Positions 56,228-64,000 of a stretch of DNA of 64,000 nucleotides are shown here, piece after piece. A program made the position numbers and the translations under genes. The stretch is from positions 291,677,293 through 291,741,292 of the forward strand of contig NC_085140.1 in NCBI RefSeq assembly GCF_024139115.2. The letters are read 5' to 3'. Numbering within the stretch: the stretch's first letter is position 1; each line of letters begins with the position of its first letter. The stretch is from Armigeres subalbatus (Eukaryota > Arthropoda > Insecta > Diptera > Culicidae). Below the pieces are notes generated by a model. That model had not been told where the DNA came from. It ran no database searches and worked only from the letters and a program-made list of their open reading frames with translations.

Positions 56228-56625
56228 ACTATGTTGATGATTATTATGATAGTGTAGATACCGTTGACGAAGCCATCAAGATAGCTACCGATGTGAAATT
56301 GATCCATTCTCCTGGAGGATTTCACATCAGAAATTGGGTGTCGAATTCTCCAAATTTCCTGGAAGCGATGGGAGAACAGCCGATAACCTCTACTGTGCGC
56401 TTTCATCAAGACAAGGAAACGTTGACTGAACGCGTCCTTGGAATAGTCTGGAATCCAGAGGATGAAGTTCTTTCTTTCTCCACGGCGACACGTCCTGAAT
56501 ATCATTTAATGCTTCATGAGGACTCTGTTCCTTCCAAAAGGATCGTTTTGAGCTCAGTAATGTCAATGTTTGACCCCCTTGGGCTATAATCACCATTCAC
56601 GGTGTATGGACGAATATTGATGTTC
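56228..56625 (+). pseudogene. BEL/Pao RT, continuation with the catalytic YVDD motif
   Basis: Continuation of the BEL RT left at 29140. It opens with the catalytic YVDDYYDS motif, then DEAIKIATDVKLIHSPGGF, ERVLGIVWNPEDEVLSF, KRIVLSSVMSMFDPLG. The usual BEL motif FDPLGL is followed by a TAA stop, then SPFTV and GRI. Homology ends near 56625, so RNase H, integrase and the 3' LTR of the BEL element are missing. Confidence 0.85.
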
Positions 56626-56639
56626 TGATACCTGATACC

Positions 56640-57240
56640 TCTGAATCCCGAAAGAATTCTCTTCTGAATCCCAGAAGGGTTCTTCCATGAATCCTGGAAA
56701 GTCGCTTTTTTGAAGCCTGGAAGAAATAATCTAAAAAACCCAGGAAAGGTTCTCCTTTTAATTCTTGAAGGAATCGTTCCGAGATCTCTACAGCATGCCA
56801 CAAGGGTTCCACTCGGAATTCCCGAAGGCTTCCCCTTGGAATTTTGGAAGGATGTCCCTCGGAATCTCTGAAATTTTCCCTTTGAAAACTCAAAGGGATT
56901 CCCCTCAGAACCCCTGAAGGATTGTCCTCGGATTCCCCTCGAGATTCCTCTCGAAAAGTTTTCCCTCTTAATCCTGAAAAGTTTCCTCTCGGAATCCCGA
57001 AAGGATACCACTCGAAATTCCGGAAGTATTCCCCTTGGAACCACAAAAACAATCCCCGAATTCTAGAAGAATTCCCTTCGGAAGATTCTATTCTGAATCC
57101 CGGAAGGATTCTCCTCTGTATCCTGAAAGGTAGCCTTTCGGAATCCTTGCAGGAATCTCCTCGGTACTCAGGAAGGATTATATTATAAATCCTTGAAGGA
57201 ATCGTATCGAAATCGTGGAAAGAATTTCTTCAGATCCCGT
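56640..57240. repeat. ~30-bp GAATCCCGGAAGGATTC minisatellite
   Basis: About 20 diverged copies of a 26-32-base unit built on GAATCCCGAAAGGATTCCCCTCG. GAATCC and GGATTC in each unit make small palindromes. Both strands show long Ser/Arg/Gly-rich open frames that come from the repeat. Confidence 0.85.
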
Positions 57241-58348
57241 TCGTGAATTATATTGCCTTACAAGGAAATAAAAACTCATTTATATAGAAAAAGAAGATGG
57301 CTAATATTGACCTTCTCCACATAATCAGAATGCATTCGATTGATTTTAATAAACCTTCTATATAAATCGGAATAATGGGTTCAACTTTCAGGTTTGGGCT
57401 CCGCATCATGTTCCGCTTTTCTTTCACAGTTCGAAAAAGAAGTGCATTCGAAGATCTTGTTATTAATGTTATTACCTAATTGTATTTTATTTTTTATATA
57501 CATTAGATAAATTAAAAAGGTAATAAGCGGAAAATAGCTTGTGGAAACACGACTTGTTAGAACAGCCCCGGAGGTTTTCGGAGTAAATAATAGCCAGCGA
57601 GATGGTTTTTGCAACAACTATACTTCTTTCCATCTTGTTATATGACTTAACAACACGTTGATATGACACTTCTGGACGGCTCAATTTACGCGGAAAGCAT
57701 CTTGATAGCAAAAATCAACCTTTTACGACTGCTAAAACATTCGTCTTTTGGACATGTTCACAATTTGATATTCCGAATCAGCTAGCAAATATAGCACATT
57801 TAGTTTTTGTTCCTCGATATGTAGTTTCGTCACATTTGCCCTACACACGTGGATGCATGCGATTAAAAAGAGTCTGGTTTCCGATCGACTCCACAATCAA
57901 GATAAATATATAGTTAAAACAATAATTTACATTGGTATAGTTTAAAAACAAGAATATGATTGTTCGTTTCCAATACTGATTATTCAACAATCCTTATAAT
58001 CTGGTAATCTTTCGAATCTCGTCTGACGATTCCTGCGAAGGTTTTCCCTAAAATGCTAATGTTTTCTTATCTATTTAAGTGAAAATATGTTACAATAGTT
58101 CTTGTAGATTTTTACAGGTAAATGGAGTAACAAACAATCGCCCTCACTTAACGTTATTTGACTGTTTTAATTAGTTTTTGTGCTTCCTTGGTTCTGCGTG
58201 GTACTTTTTAAGCATTGTGCTACACATGAAAGTAAAATCTAAAGAGTTGTTGTGTTTTGTAGTTTTGAGTCTTTAGTGAGACTGAGTGAATTGAAAAGGT
58301 TTAGGATTGATTATTCTAGCACCACTTTCTTTGCAATTAATGGGCGGT
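57241..58348. other. 3' flank of the yellow-family gene; no gene seen
   Basis: AT-rich intergenic DNA. Overlapping minus frames at 57381-57711 have no recognised domain. Confidence 0.4.
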
Positions 58349-59454
58349 TCATAGAATCAACTTGACAAAAGTAGTGAGTACAAGGACCAAGTGGGAGGCA
58401 AGCACCAGCGGCGCTCCGGATTTCGGAGGAACCGGTGAAGTTGACGGTCGCAGTATGTCGCCCAGGTTGGTTATAATATCCGGCAGAGGTTTGATCTTAG
58501 TATCACAGGCTGTGTTTTCAATGGCATCTTTCACGGTTGCGGTCAATATTCGGAAATTGACGTCCTTTGGGTCAAGGCTGGCGTACATGTATTGATGAAG
58601 TCGATCTGATAGGACCCACAGGTTGCTCTCGTCATCCACCTTGACGTCGTTGGGGAACACCATGTCTGTTGTGCTCATGTACACGCGTCCAACCGATTTG
58701 ATAGTGTAGGCTCGGTTTGAAGTTTTCCAGCAGGTCACGGCATTCAGATTGGGCAACGCATAGAAGATCACTCCAGTTTTTTGGTCCAAGAATGCAACCC
58801 CAGCTTGGCCGTTCGGTCCACGCGATCCAAGCACCTTGAATTCTTTGTATATTTTGTCGGAGGTGGCTAGGGTTTGGTTTTGAAGAACTTTTGTAGACAC
58901 AGAGAACTCATTTGTTGAACTAAGGGGATGGAAGTACATGGTTGAGAATCCATCAGACTGGGGTCTGGACAGTGCCATTCCAAAAAGTCCATCATCCCAT
59001 TGGAATGATATTCCGGTAATGGTGTAGTTTCCAGACAGTGGGTCTGGATGGAAGAAGTGGTGTTGGACCCGCCAAGATTCTTGAAGCTTCCAGGAGTACA
59101 CAACCAAACCGGGAGCGCCAAGGTCAGCAGCATAGGCGTACGTGTCGTCACAATTGGAATCTTCAACTGCAATGTTGGCATAGAAAGAGGCCTCCTTCAC
59201 ATGATCTTTCGGAAATTTGTAGCGCCTGAGAAGATTGTCATTGTGCAGATCGTACACCAATAGAGAGGTAGGCGCCAAGGACTTGGCCGAACCCAGAAGG
59301 TCTGCTATGCCGGTGTCCAGAACCCAGAGACGTCCGCAGCGATCGGCTCTTATCCGGAATGGGGAAACAATTTCCGGTGCTTCACCGTCGGTCGTTAGAC
59401 GGTGAGCATTCCAGCTCGGGTACGGTCGTAGCTTAGGCGACTGGCTGCTTGTTT
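58349..59454 (-). CDS. Yellow/MRJP family protein, last exon
   Basis: Major royal jelly protein/yellow family, secreted beta-propeller proteins of insects involved in cuticle pigmentation and other roles. The 3' terminal exon begins after acceptor TTTCAG (59455-59460) and is open for about 367 codons to the stop at 58349. Landmarks in order are LRPYPSWNAH, FRIRADRCGRLWVLDTGI, PTSLLVYDLHNDNLLRRY, FYANIAVEDSNCDDTYAYAAD, GLVVYSW, GISFQWDDGLFGMALS, GVAFLDQKTGVIFYALPN and DVKVDDESNLWVLSDRLHQY. The family N-terminus (signal peptide and first propeller blade) must lie in upstream exons, which I did not find between 59455 and 64000. The C-terminus ends in a hydrophobic stretch (LVLASHLVLVLTTFVKLIL) after KSGAP, which could be a GPI-anchor signal. 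Which yellow paralogue this is cannot be decided here. Confidence 0.9.
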
Positions 59455-59654
59455 CTGAAATTTTCAAAATAAAGAATAAAATGGGTTTATTATTTGCTAA
59501 GATATGGAAACGATAATGGTGAAATACTGAAATAAATGTCGATTGTTACGCATAAGTAATCAAATGATCTACGATCACTATTTTCAAGATGGTAGATTTG
59601 TGGCTTCGTTGTATAATAACCTTAAAGGGACTTATGCTGGTTTTATAATGTATA

Positions 59655-59848
59655 CAGTCAAACCTCCATGAGTCGATATTGAAGGGACCATCGACTTATA
59701 GAAATATCGAGATGTGGAAAAGAAAATCAGAAGAAAACTGGTTGAAGGGACCATCGCAGTAAGCCAGAAAATATTTTTTAATATGGCGCAATTTGCTTCC
59801 ATGAGTCGATATCGAGTCATAGAACATCGACTCATGGAGGTTTGACTG
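59655..59848. mobile_element. 194-bp MITE copy A (CAGTCAAACCTCCATGAGTC), TSD TA
   Basis: TA at 59653-59654 and 59849-59850. The inverted ends CAGTCAAACCTCCATGAGTC are identical. It lies in the presumed intron of the yellow gene. Copy B is at 61637-61830 in the reverse orientation. Confidence 0.9.
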
Positions 59849-59854
59849 TATATT

Positions 59855-60721
59855 ACGGCTTTTAGAATTGAAATCCGAGTGTCGTTTCATTCAACATCCG
59901 TTCATTTTTAGAAAATTTCTAAATCATAATTTTTGAGATGTAAACAAACCGCAAAATATCCATCGGTGTTTTGATATCCAACGATATGAATCGATAGACC
60001 AAAACGTAATGAAGGTGCAGCGATGTTCGACAGTAAAATTCGTTGTCAAAATATATCATAAAGTTGAGATCGTACTTTATCAGAAATCTGATAACGTTTC
60101 ATGAATATTCATATCGTTATTGTGATTAATTTGATGGTAAAGATGTAGCGATGTTCATCTTTCAAATACTTTGTCAAAGTATATCATTGCGTTGATATCA
60201 TACTTTATATAAACTATGATAACGATTCATTAAGATTTGTATCATTTTTGTGAATAATGTAGTGTAAAGAAATACCAGCATAATTATTTAATTTTAGATA
60301 AATAACTTCGAAGAAGTTTGACGAATGGTTGGCCGGGTATTGAATCGATTTATCGTTGAGTAGTAATCGATTCAAAATTATTCGATTATCACAACGATGA
60401 ATCGATTAATCGAAGTAATCGACATCTAAGCGTTGTCATAAAATCCCGATTAATCGATTAGTAACTAATTGGATACTCTCGATTCTTGTCGATTATTGAA
60501 TCGATTAATCGTTGGGAAGTAATCGAACTCTTCTAGAAATATCTCTATATGCTTTCCTGGAAATTTCTCTAGAAAATTCCTCAAGGAACTGCTCCGGGAA
60601 ATTTATCTTCCATGAATAATTCACGACGGAATTTTGGTGGGAATATTAGAAAAAATGTGATGATCAATGTGTGGCACCCCTGTGTGATGTAAATATCTCC
60701 TGCCATGCAACACCCCTGTAC
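59855..60721. other. No gene; AATCGATTAATCG-rich spacer
   Basis: AT-rich. Between 60335 and 60530 the word AATCGATTAATCG and variants recur about eight times. No coding frame. Confidence 0.5.
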
Positions 60722-60756
60722 TATAGATAGTGGAATAGTGAATTTTACTATCTATA
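60722..60756. repeat. 35-bp hairpin matching the ends of the 18681 MITE
   Basis: TATAGATAGT and ACTATCTATA pair around GGAATAGTGAATTTT. The left half TAGATAGTGGAATA equals the terminal repeat of the element at 18681-19250, so this may be an extreme deletion derivative. Confidence 0.55.
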
Positions 60757-61109
60757 CCCTGTGCCATCTGTCAGACTGGGAGTATGAGGAATATGCAGTG
60801 GCGTCGCGTAACCTCACTTTTTACCTGTGCACTGACCCAAAAAATGGAAATTTTGATATTTTGGCAGTCCAAATGGAAAATAAAATTATCAGAGTCGTTT
60901 AAACTAATCAAAATCTATTAATTCTATGCGTTTCCGCACACCATTTTCTTAAATTTAAGTCCAGTGCACAGGTAGATTGAGGTTAGGGAAAAGCCACTGG
61001 AAATATGTTAATGTTGTGTGTAGCTTTTGAGTGTGTGATTATGTTTATATTGTATGTGGATTTTGTGAGAATAATAATAACAGTTTGGGCGACGTAATTT
61101 ACACCTATA

Positions 61110-61348
61110 AATTCAAGACAAAATTTTCAAAACGACTTATCTGCTTTTGTAAACAAAGATTCAAACGACGATTTGACGAATCTGATTGCCCTCCCACGCA
61201 AACCAACACCATCAACAGGTAGCGGAAACCTTCACCTACCTATTGATGGTGCTGGTTTGCGTGGGAGAGCTATCAGATTCGTCAAATCGTCGTTTGAATC
61301 TTTGTTTACAAAAGCAGATAAGTCGTTTTAAAAATTTTGTCTTGAATT
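61110..61348. mobile_element. 239-bp palindromic MITE
   Basis: Arms of about 105 bases (AATTCAAGACAAAATTTT, ACGACTTATCTGCTTTTG, CAAACGACGATTTGACG, CCACGCAAACCA) are reversed on the right with few mismatches, around a GGTAGCGGAAACC centre. Open frames on both strands inside are palindrome shadows. Confidence 0.85.
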
Positions 61349-61636
61349 GTTTCTGCAAATCATCCAAATACTCCGAATACTGAGGGTTCAGCATTGGCGA
61401 CGAGGACGGTACTTTGAACCTGAGGTGACACAAGGTGAGAAAATTATACGATTCGAAGACATTTGCGTGATTTGTGAAAAATTGGATACATATTATTTTT
61501 GCTAACACTTTTTGCTTGAAATGTTTGTTTTAGTTTGTATTAAATAAGTGATCGGCGTTTTGCGAAGCTTGAAGAAAATAAAACTTATCGCGAAGGCGAT
61601 TTTGTTATTGATCCGTCACAAATCAAGTAACAGGTA

Positions 61637-61830
61637 CAGTCAAACCTCCATGAGTCGATGTTCTATGACTCGATATCGACTCATGGAAGCAAATTGCGCC
61701 ATATTAAAAAATATTTTCTGGCTTACTGCGATGGTCCCTTCAACCAGTTTTCTTCTGATTTTCTTTTCCACATCTCGATATTTCTATAAGTCGATGGTCC
61801 CTTCAATATCGACTCATGGAGGTTTGACTG
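61637..61830. mobile_element. 194-bp MITE copy B, inverted relative to copy A, TSD TA
   Basis: TA at 61635-61636 and 61831-61832. Read on the minus strand it is nearly identical to 59655-59848. Confidence 0.9.
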
Positions 61831-61879
61831 TATGTAGTTTGAAAATACGATGATATTTGAGTTCCACTATTAAAAGTGT

Positions 61880-62035
61880 CTAAGCAAAAGGCTTAAATGC
61901 CGTAGTAAATGTATATGGCTTGAATGCCGGTGCAAATGAATTGATGGATTTATGTTGATTAGTGGCTTAGATGCCGATGAAGATGGATTCAATTCCATTG
62001 GCTTAAATGCCGAAAAAGGCTTCAATGCCGATAGT
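61880..62035 (+). repeat. Five spaced GGCTTNAATGCCG words
   Basis: GGCTTAAATGCCG, GGCTTGAATGCCG, GGCTTAGATGCCG, GGCTTAAATGCCG and GGCTTCAATGCCG occur within 155 bases, with AT-rich spacers. They lie in the leader of the gypsy element that follows. Confidence 0.75.
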
Positions 62036-62149
62036 TCGAATTATTGATTAATTAGTACATGGGAGTAAAAGCAAGAGTACTTTTACAGTGGGAAATAAAC
62101 AGTTGGAAATAAAAAAATACATGTAAAGTTGTAAATATTTAACAGGACG

Positions 62150-62545
62150 ATGGAAAAATGGGAAATCCAACAGTTTACCTATAAAGCACTGGCTCAGAAT
62201 GAAATTCGAGGCCAGTGGATCCGCTGGAAGCGTAATTTCGAGTGCGTAGTTGTCGCTTGTGGAGAGAAAGATCAAACCAAATTGAAATTCTTATTACTGG
62301 CGCGGGCAGGTCCAGATGTTCAAGAAGTGTTTCAATCCATTCCAGATGCTGACGTTGATGAATCTGATGATGTTAGCCCATACAAAGTTGCATTATGCAA
62401 GCTTAATGAGTATTTTGCTCCGAAGCATCATGATTCAATGGAGCAAAATATATTTTGTACGCTCAAACCTGAAGCCGGGGAAAATCATGCGAAGTTCATG
62501 CTGCGAGCTCGTGAGCAAGCAAATAAGTGTGATTTCGATAAAACG
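62150..62545 (+). pseudogene. Ty3/gypsy gag fragment
   Basis: The frame opens MEKWEIQQFTYKALAQNE and has the gag capsid-like pattern WIRWKRNFE, KLKFLLLARAGPDVQEVFQ, YKVALCKLNEYFAPKHHDS and FMLRAREQANKCDF. It stops resembling gag at about 62545, where the reading frame moves by one and protease-like residues begin, so the end of gag and its zinc knuckles are deleted. TGGCGACGAGGAC at about 61394 may be part of the primer-binding region. Confidence 0.75.
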
Positions 62546-62795
62546 CAGCATGGAAGTCGATCAAAAGTTTCGCGGGTACGGGATGGATGCCAAGTCGTTG
62601 GAAGTCATAGGAATGTTTGACTCTACTATTCGAATTCCCGAGAAAAATTGTCAATCGCAGTGCGATGCAAGATTTTACGTTATACACGATGGAAATCAAC
62701 CGTTGTTGGGGAAAGAAACGGCCAAGGAGCTAGATATTCTACGATTAGGGTTGACGGATGAAACAAATCAAGTTGCTCAGGTACGTTGCGTATAA
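62546..62795 (+). pseudogene. Ty3/gypsy protease C-terminal part
   Basis: Frame with VIGMFDSTIRIPEKN, ARFYVIHDGNQPLLGKETA and ELDILRLGLTDE, the second half of a gypsy retropepsin. The active-site DTG half is missing because of the deletion joining it to gag. Confidence 0.7.
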
Positions 62796-62833
62796 TTTGG
62801 TTCATTAGATAGTTATTCTAATTCTAGTTTTGA

Positions 62834-64000
62834 ATGTCCAAGATTGTAGTTAAGTCGTCTTTTCCTAAGATGAAAGGTATAAAACTTCACCTACCGATAG
62901 ACAAATCCGTAACTCCTGTGGTACAGCATGCTAGGAGGCCGCCGATAGCTTTATTAGGGCGTATTGAAGAAAAGTTAGATCATCTGGAAGCTGCTGATAT
63001 TATGGAAAAAGTAAATCAATACAGAGACTGGGTCTCACCGCTAGTTATCATTGTGAAAGACAGTGGTTATTTGCAAATATGCATAGATATGCGCGTTGCG
63101 AATCGTGCGATACAGCGTGAGCATCACTTGATGCCAACTATAGAAGACTTTCTTCCTCGTCTGAAGTCAGCCAATGATTTTTCTAGGCTGGACATAAAAG
63201 ATGCTTTCCACCAGATCGAGTTAGATGAATTGTCTCGGCCTATAACAACTTTTATTACTCATCGGGGAATGTACAGATATAAGCGCTTGATGTTCGGAAT
63301 TTCATGCGCTCCGGAGATGTTTCCAAAGATAATTGAGCAACTTTTAGCTGATTGTGAAAATTGCGTCAATTACATTGACGAAAATATAGTGTTCGGTACT
63401 GATGAGGAGGACCACAATCGGTGTCTACAGAAGGTTTTGGCTGTTCTACAAAGCCATGATGTGCTGCTTAATGATCGGAAATGTTTATTCATAGTCACTG
63501 AGTTAGAATTTCTAGGTCATCACGTTTCCAGTGAAGGAATTCGACCAGCTGAGAGTAAAGTAGAAGCACTGCAGAGTTTCAGACCACCACAAAATGTTGA
63601 GGAGTTAAGAAGTTTTTTAGGACTCGCAACATATGTTGGTAGATTCTTGCCCAATCTTGCGACTATTTCGGCGCCCCTTCGAACTCTTACTCGTAGTGGA
63701 ACACCCTTCGTTTGGAATGAAGAGCAAGATACCGCATTCAAGAAATTGAAGAACATGATTGGCGATGTTAAACATTTTTTTGACAATAAATTGCATACTC
63801 GAGTTATTGCTGATGCCTCTCCTGTTGCCTTAGGAGCTGTATTAGTGCAATTCCAAAACGCGTTCGGTGATTCGAATCCTTTCATCATTTGCTATGCAAG
63901 TAGAAGCTTATCCTCTACGAACAACGTTACTGTCAAACAGAAAAAGAATCTTGCATTAGTGTGGGCCGTGGAAAGGTTTTCCATGTATTTGATTGGTCGT
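62834..64000 (+). CDS. Ty3/gypsy pol: RT and start of RNase H (runs off the window)
   Basis: 389 codons are open to the right edge, starting at the first ATG after a TGA. Domains in order: RT start (KLHLPIDKSVTPVVQHARRP), DWVSPLVIIVKDSGYLQICI, RLDIKDAFHQIELDE (motif A), YKRLMFGISCAPEMF, the catalytic box NYIDENIVFG, LEFLGHHVSSEGI, then the RT-RNase H connection (FLGLATYVGRFLPNL) and RNase H (VIADASPVALGAVLVQ, NLALVWAVERF). It resembles Mag-type gypsy elements. The usual YxDD box reads YIDE, so the second catalytic Asp is Glu. RNase H has KQKKNLAL where TEKEALA is usual. With gag and protease broken upstream, this copy is probably inactive even though pol is open. Confidence 0.85.
   Translation, partial: MSKIVVKSSFPKMKGIKLHLPIDKSVTPVVQHARRPPIALLGRIEEKLDHLEAADIMEKVNQYRDWVSPLVIIVKDSGYLQICIDMRVANRAIQREHHLMPTIEDFLPRLKSANDFSRLDIKDAFHQIELDELSRPITTFITHRGMYRYKRLMFGISCAPEMFPKIIEQLLADCENCVNYIDENIVFGTDEEDHNRCLQKVLAVLQSHDVLLNDRKCLFIVTELEFLGHHVSSEGIRPAESKVEALQSFRPPQNVEELRSFLGLATYVGRFLPNLATISAPLRTLTRSGTPFVWNEEQDTAFKKLKNMIGDVKHFFDNKLHTRVIADASPVALGAVLVQFQNAFGDSNPFIICYASRSLSSTNNVTVKQKKNLALVWAVERFSMYLIGR

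Noticed and set aside
56514..57188. Three long overlapping frames rich in Arg, Ser, Gly and Phe
   Set aside because: They come from the ~30-bp minisatellite read in several frames on both strands.
61236..61508. Minus-strand frame with RLICFCKQRFKRRFDES
   Set aside because: The same peptide appears on the plus strand at 61130 because the region is a palindromic MITE.

Overview
The window reads as intergenic DNA from a culicine mosquito genome, most likely Aedes; this is an inference. The evidence is a Feilai-like tRNA-derived SINE, a BEL/Pao element whose gag starts with a PHD finger, degenerate Jockey, RTE and R1 LINEs, many short inverted-repeat (MITE) elements, spliceosomal introns of 65-115 bp, and three insect gene families. 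Only three host genes are well supported, all on the minus strand: the 5' three exons of a pickpocket-type DEG/ENaC channel (1670-2456), a two-exon secreted chitin-binding peritrophin-like gene (15837-16728) with a TATA box and poly(A) signal, and the last exon of a yellow/MRJP family gene (58349-59454). A weaker candidate exon lies at 20116-20323. No tRNA or rRNA gene and no CRISPR-like array was found.

Layout. 1-1400: LINE debris. 1670-2456: pickpocket exons. 3395-5850: AT-rich low-complexity and unassigned DNA. 5872-6310: five hairpin-forming repeats. 6868-8215: internally deleted RTE-like LINE. 9006-13302: a 4.3-kb foldback-like element with ~150-bp subrepeats in opposite orientation in its two arms. 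It abuts a 1.75-kb element (13316-15064) with CACGGTG ends and a 5-bp ACAAC target duplication. 15684-16794: peritrophin gene. 17373-20863: MITE cluster, including a small MITE split by two others. 21230-24320: RTE-type LINE pseudogene broken by a 297-bp palindromic insertion.

26063-56625 is a nest of elements inside elements. A BEL/Pao retrotransposon is split in its RT gene by a non-autonomous LTR element (29141-56227; 484/486-bp LTRs; TSD ACTAT). The 5' LTR of that element is in turn split by a 22.5-kb foldback-like element (29403-51916; TSD GATCATATTA). Its arms carry about 57 and 15 copies of a 182-bp satellite in opposite orientation, around a 7.8-kb core of further LINE, SINE and MITE insertions. 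The second LTR preserves the empty site, and the BEL reading frame marks the outer junctions.

56640-57240 is a ~30-bp minisatellite. After the yellow exon come two 194-bp MITEs in inverted orientation (59655-59848, 61637-61830), a palindromic MITE, and the 5' part of a Ty3/gypsy element whose pol runs off the right edge.

The genes do not form a functional cluster. The window is best read as a record of nested transposition between three unrelated insect genes. The most unusual items are the giant satellite-bearing foldback element, the two insertions of a ~55-bp hairpin plus A-tail with 12-13-bp target duplications (candidate ultra-short SINE), and the RSS-like termini of the 13316-15064 element.
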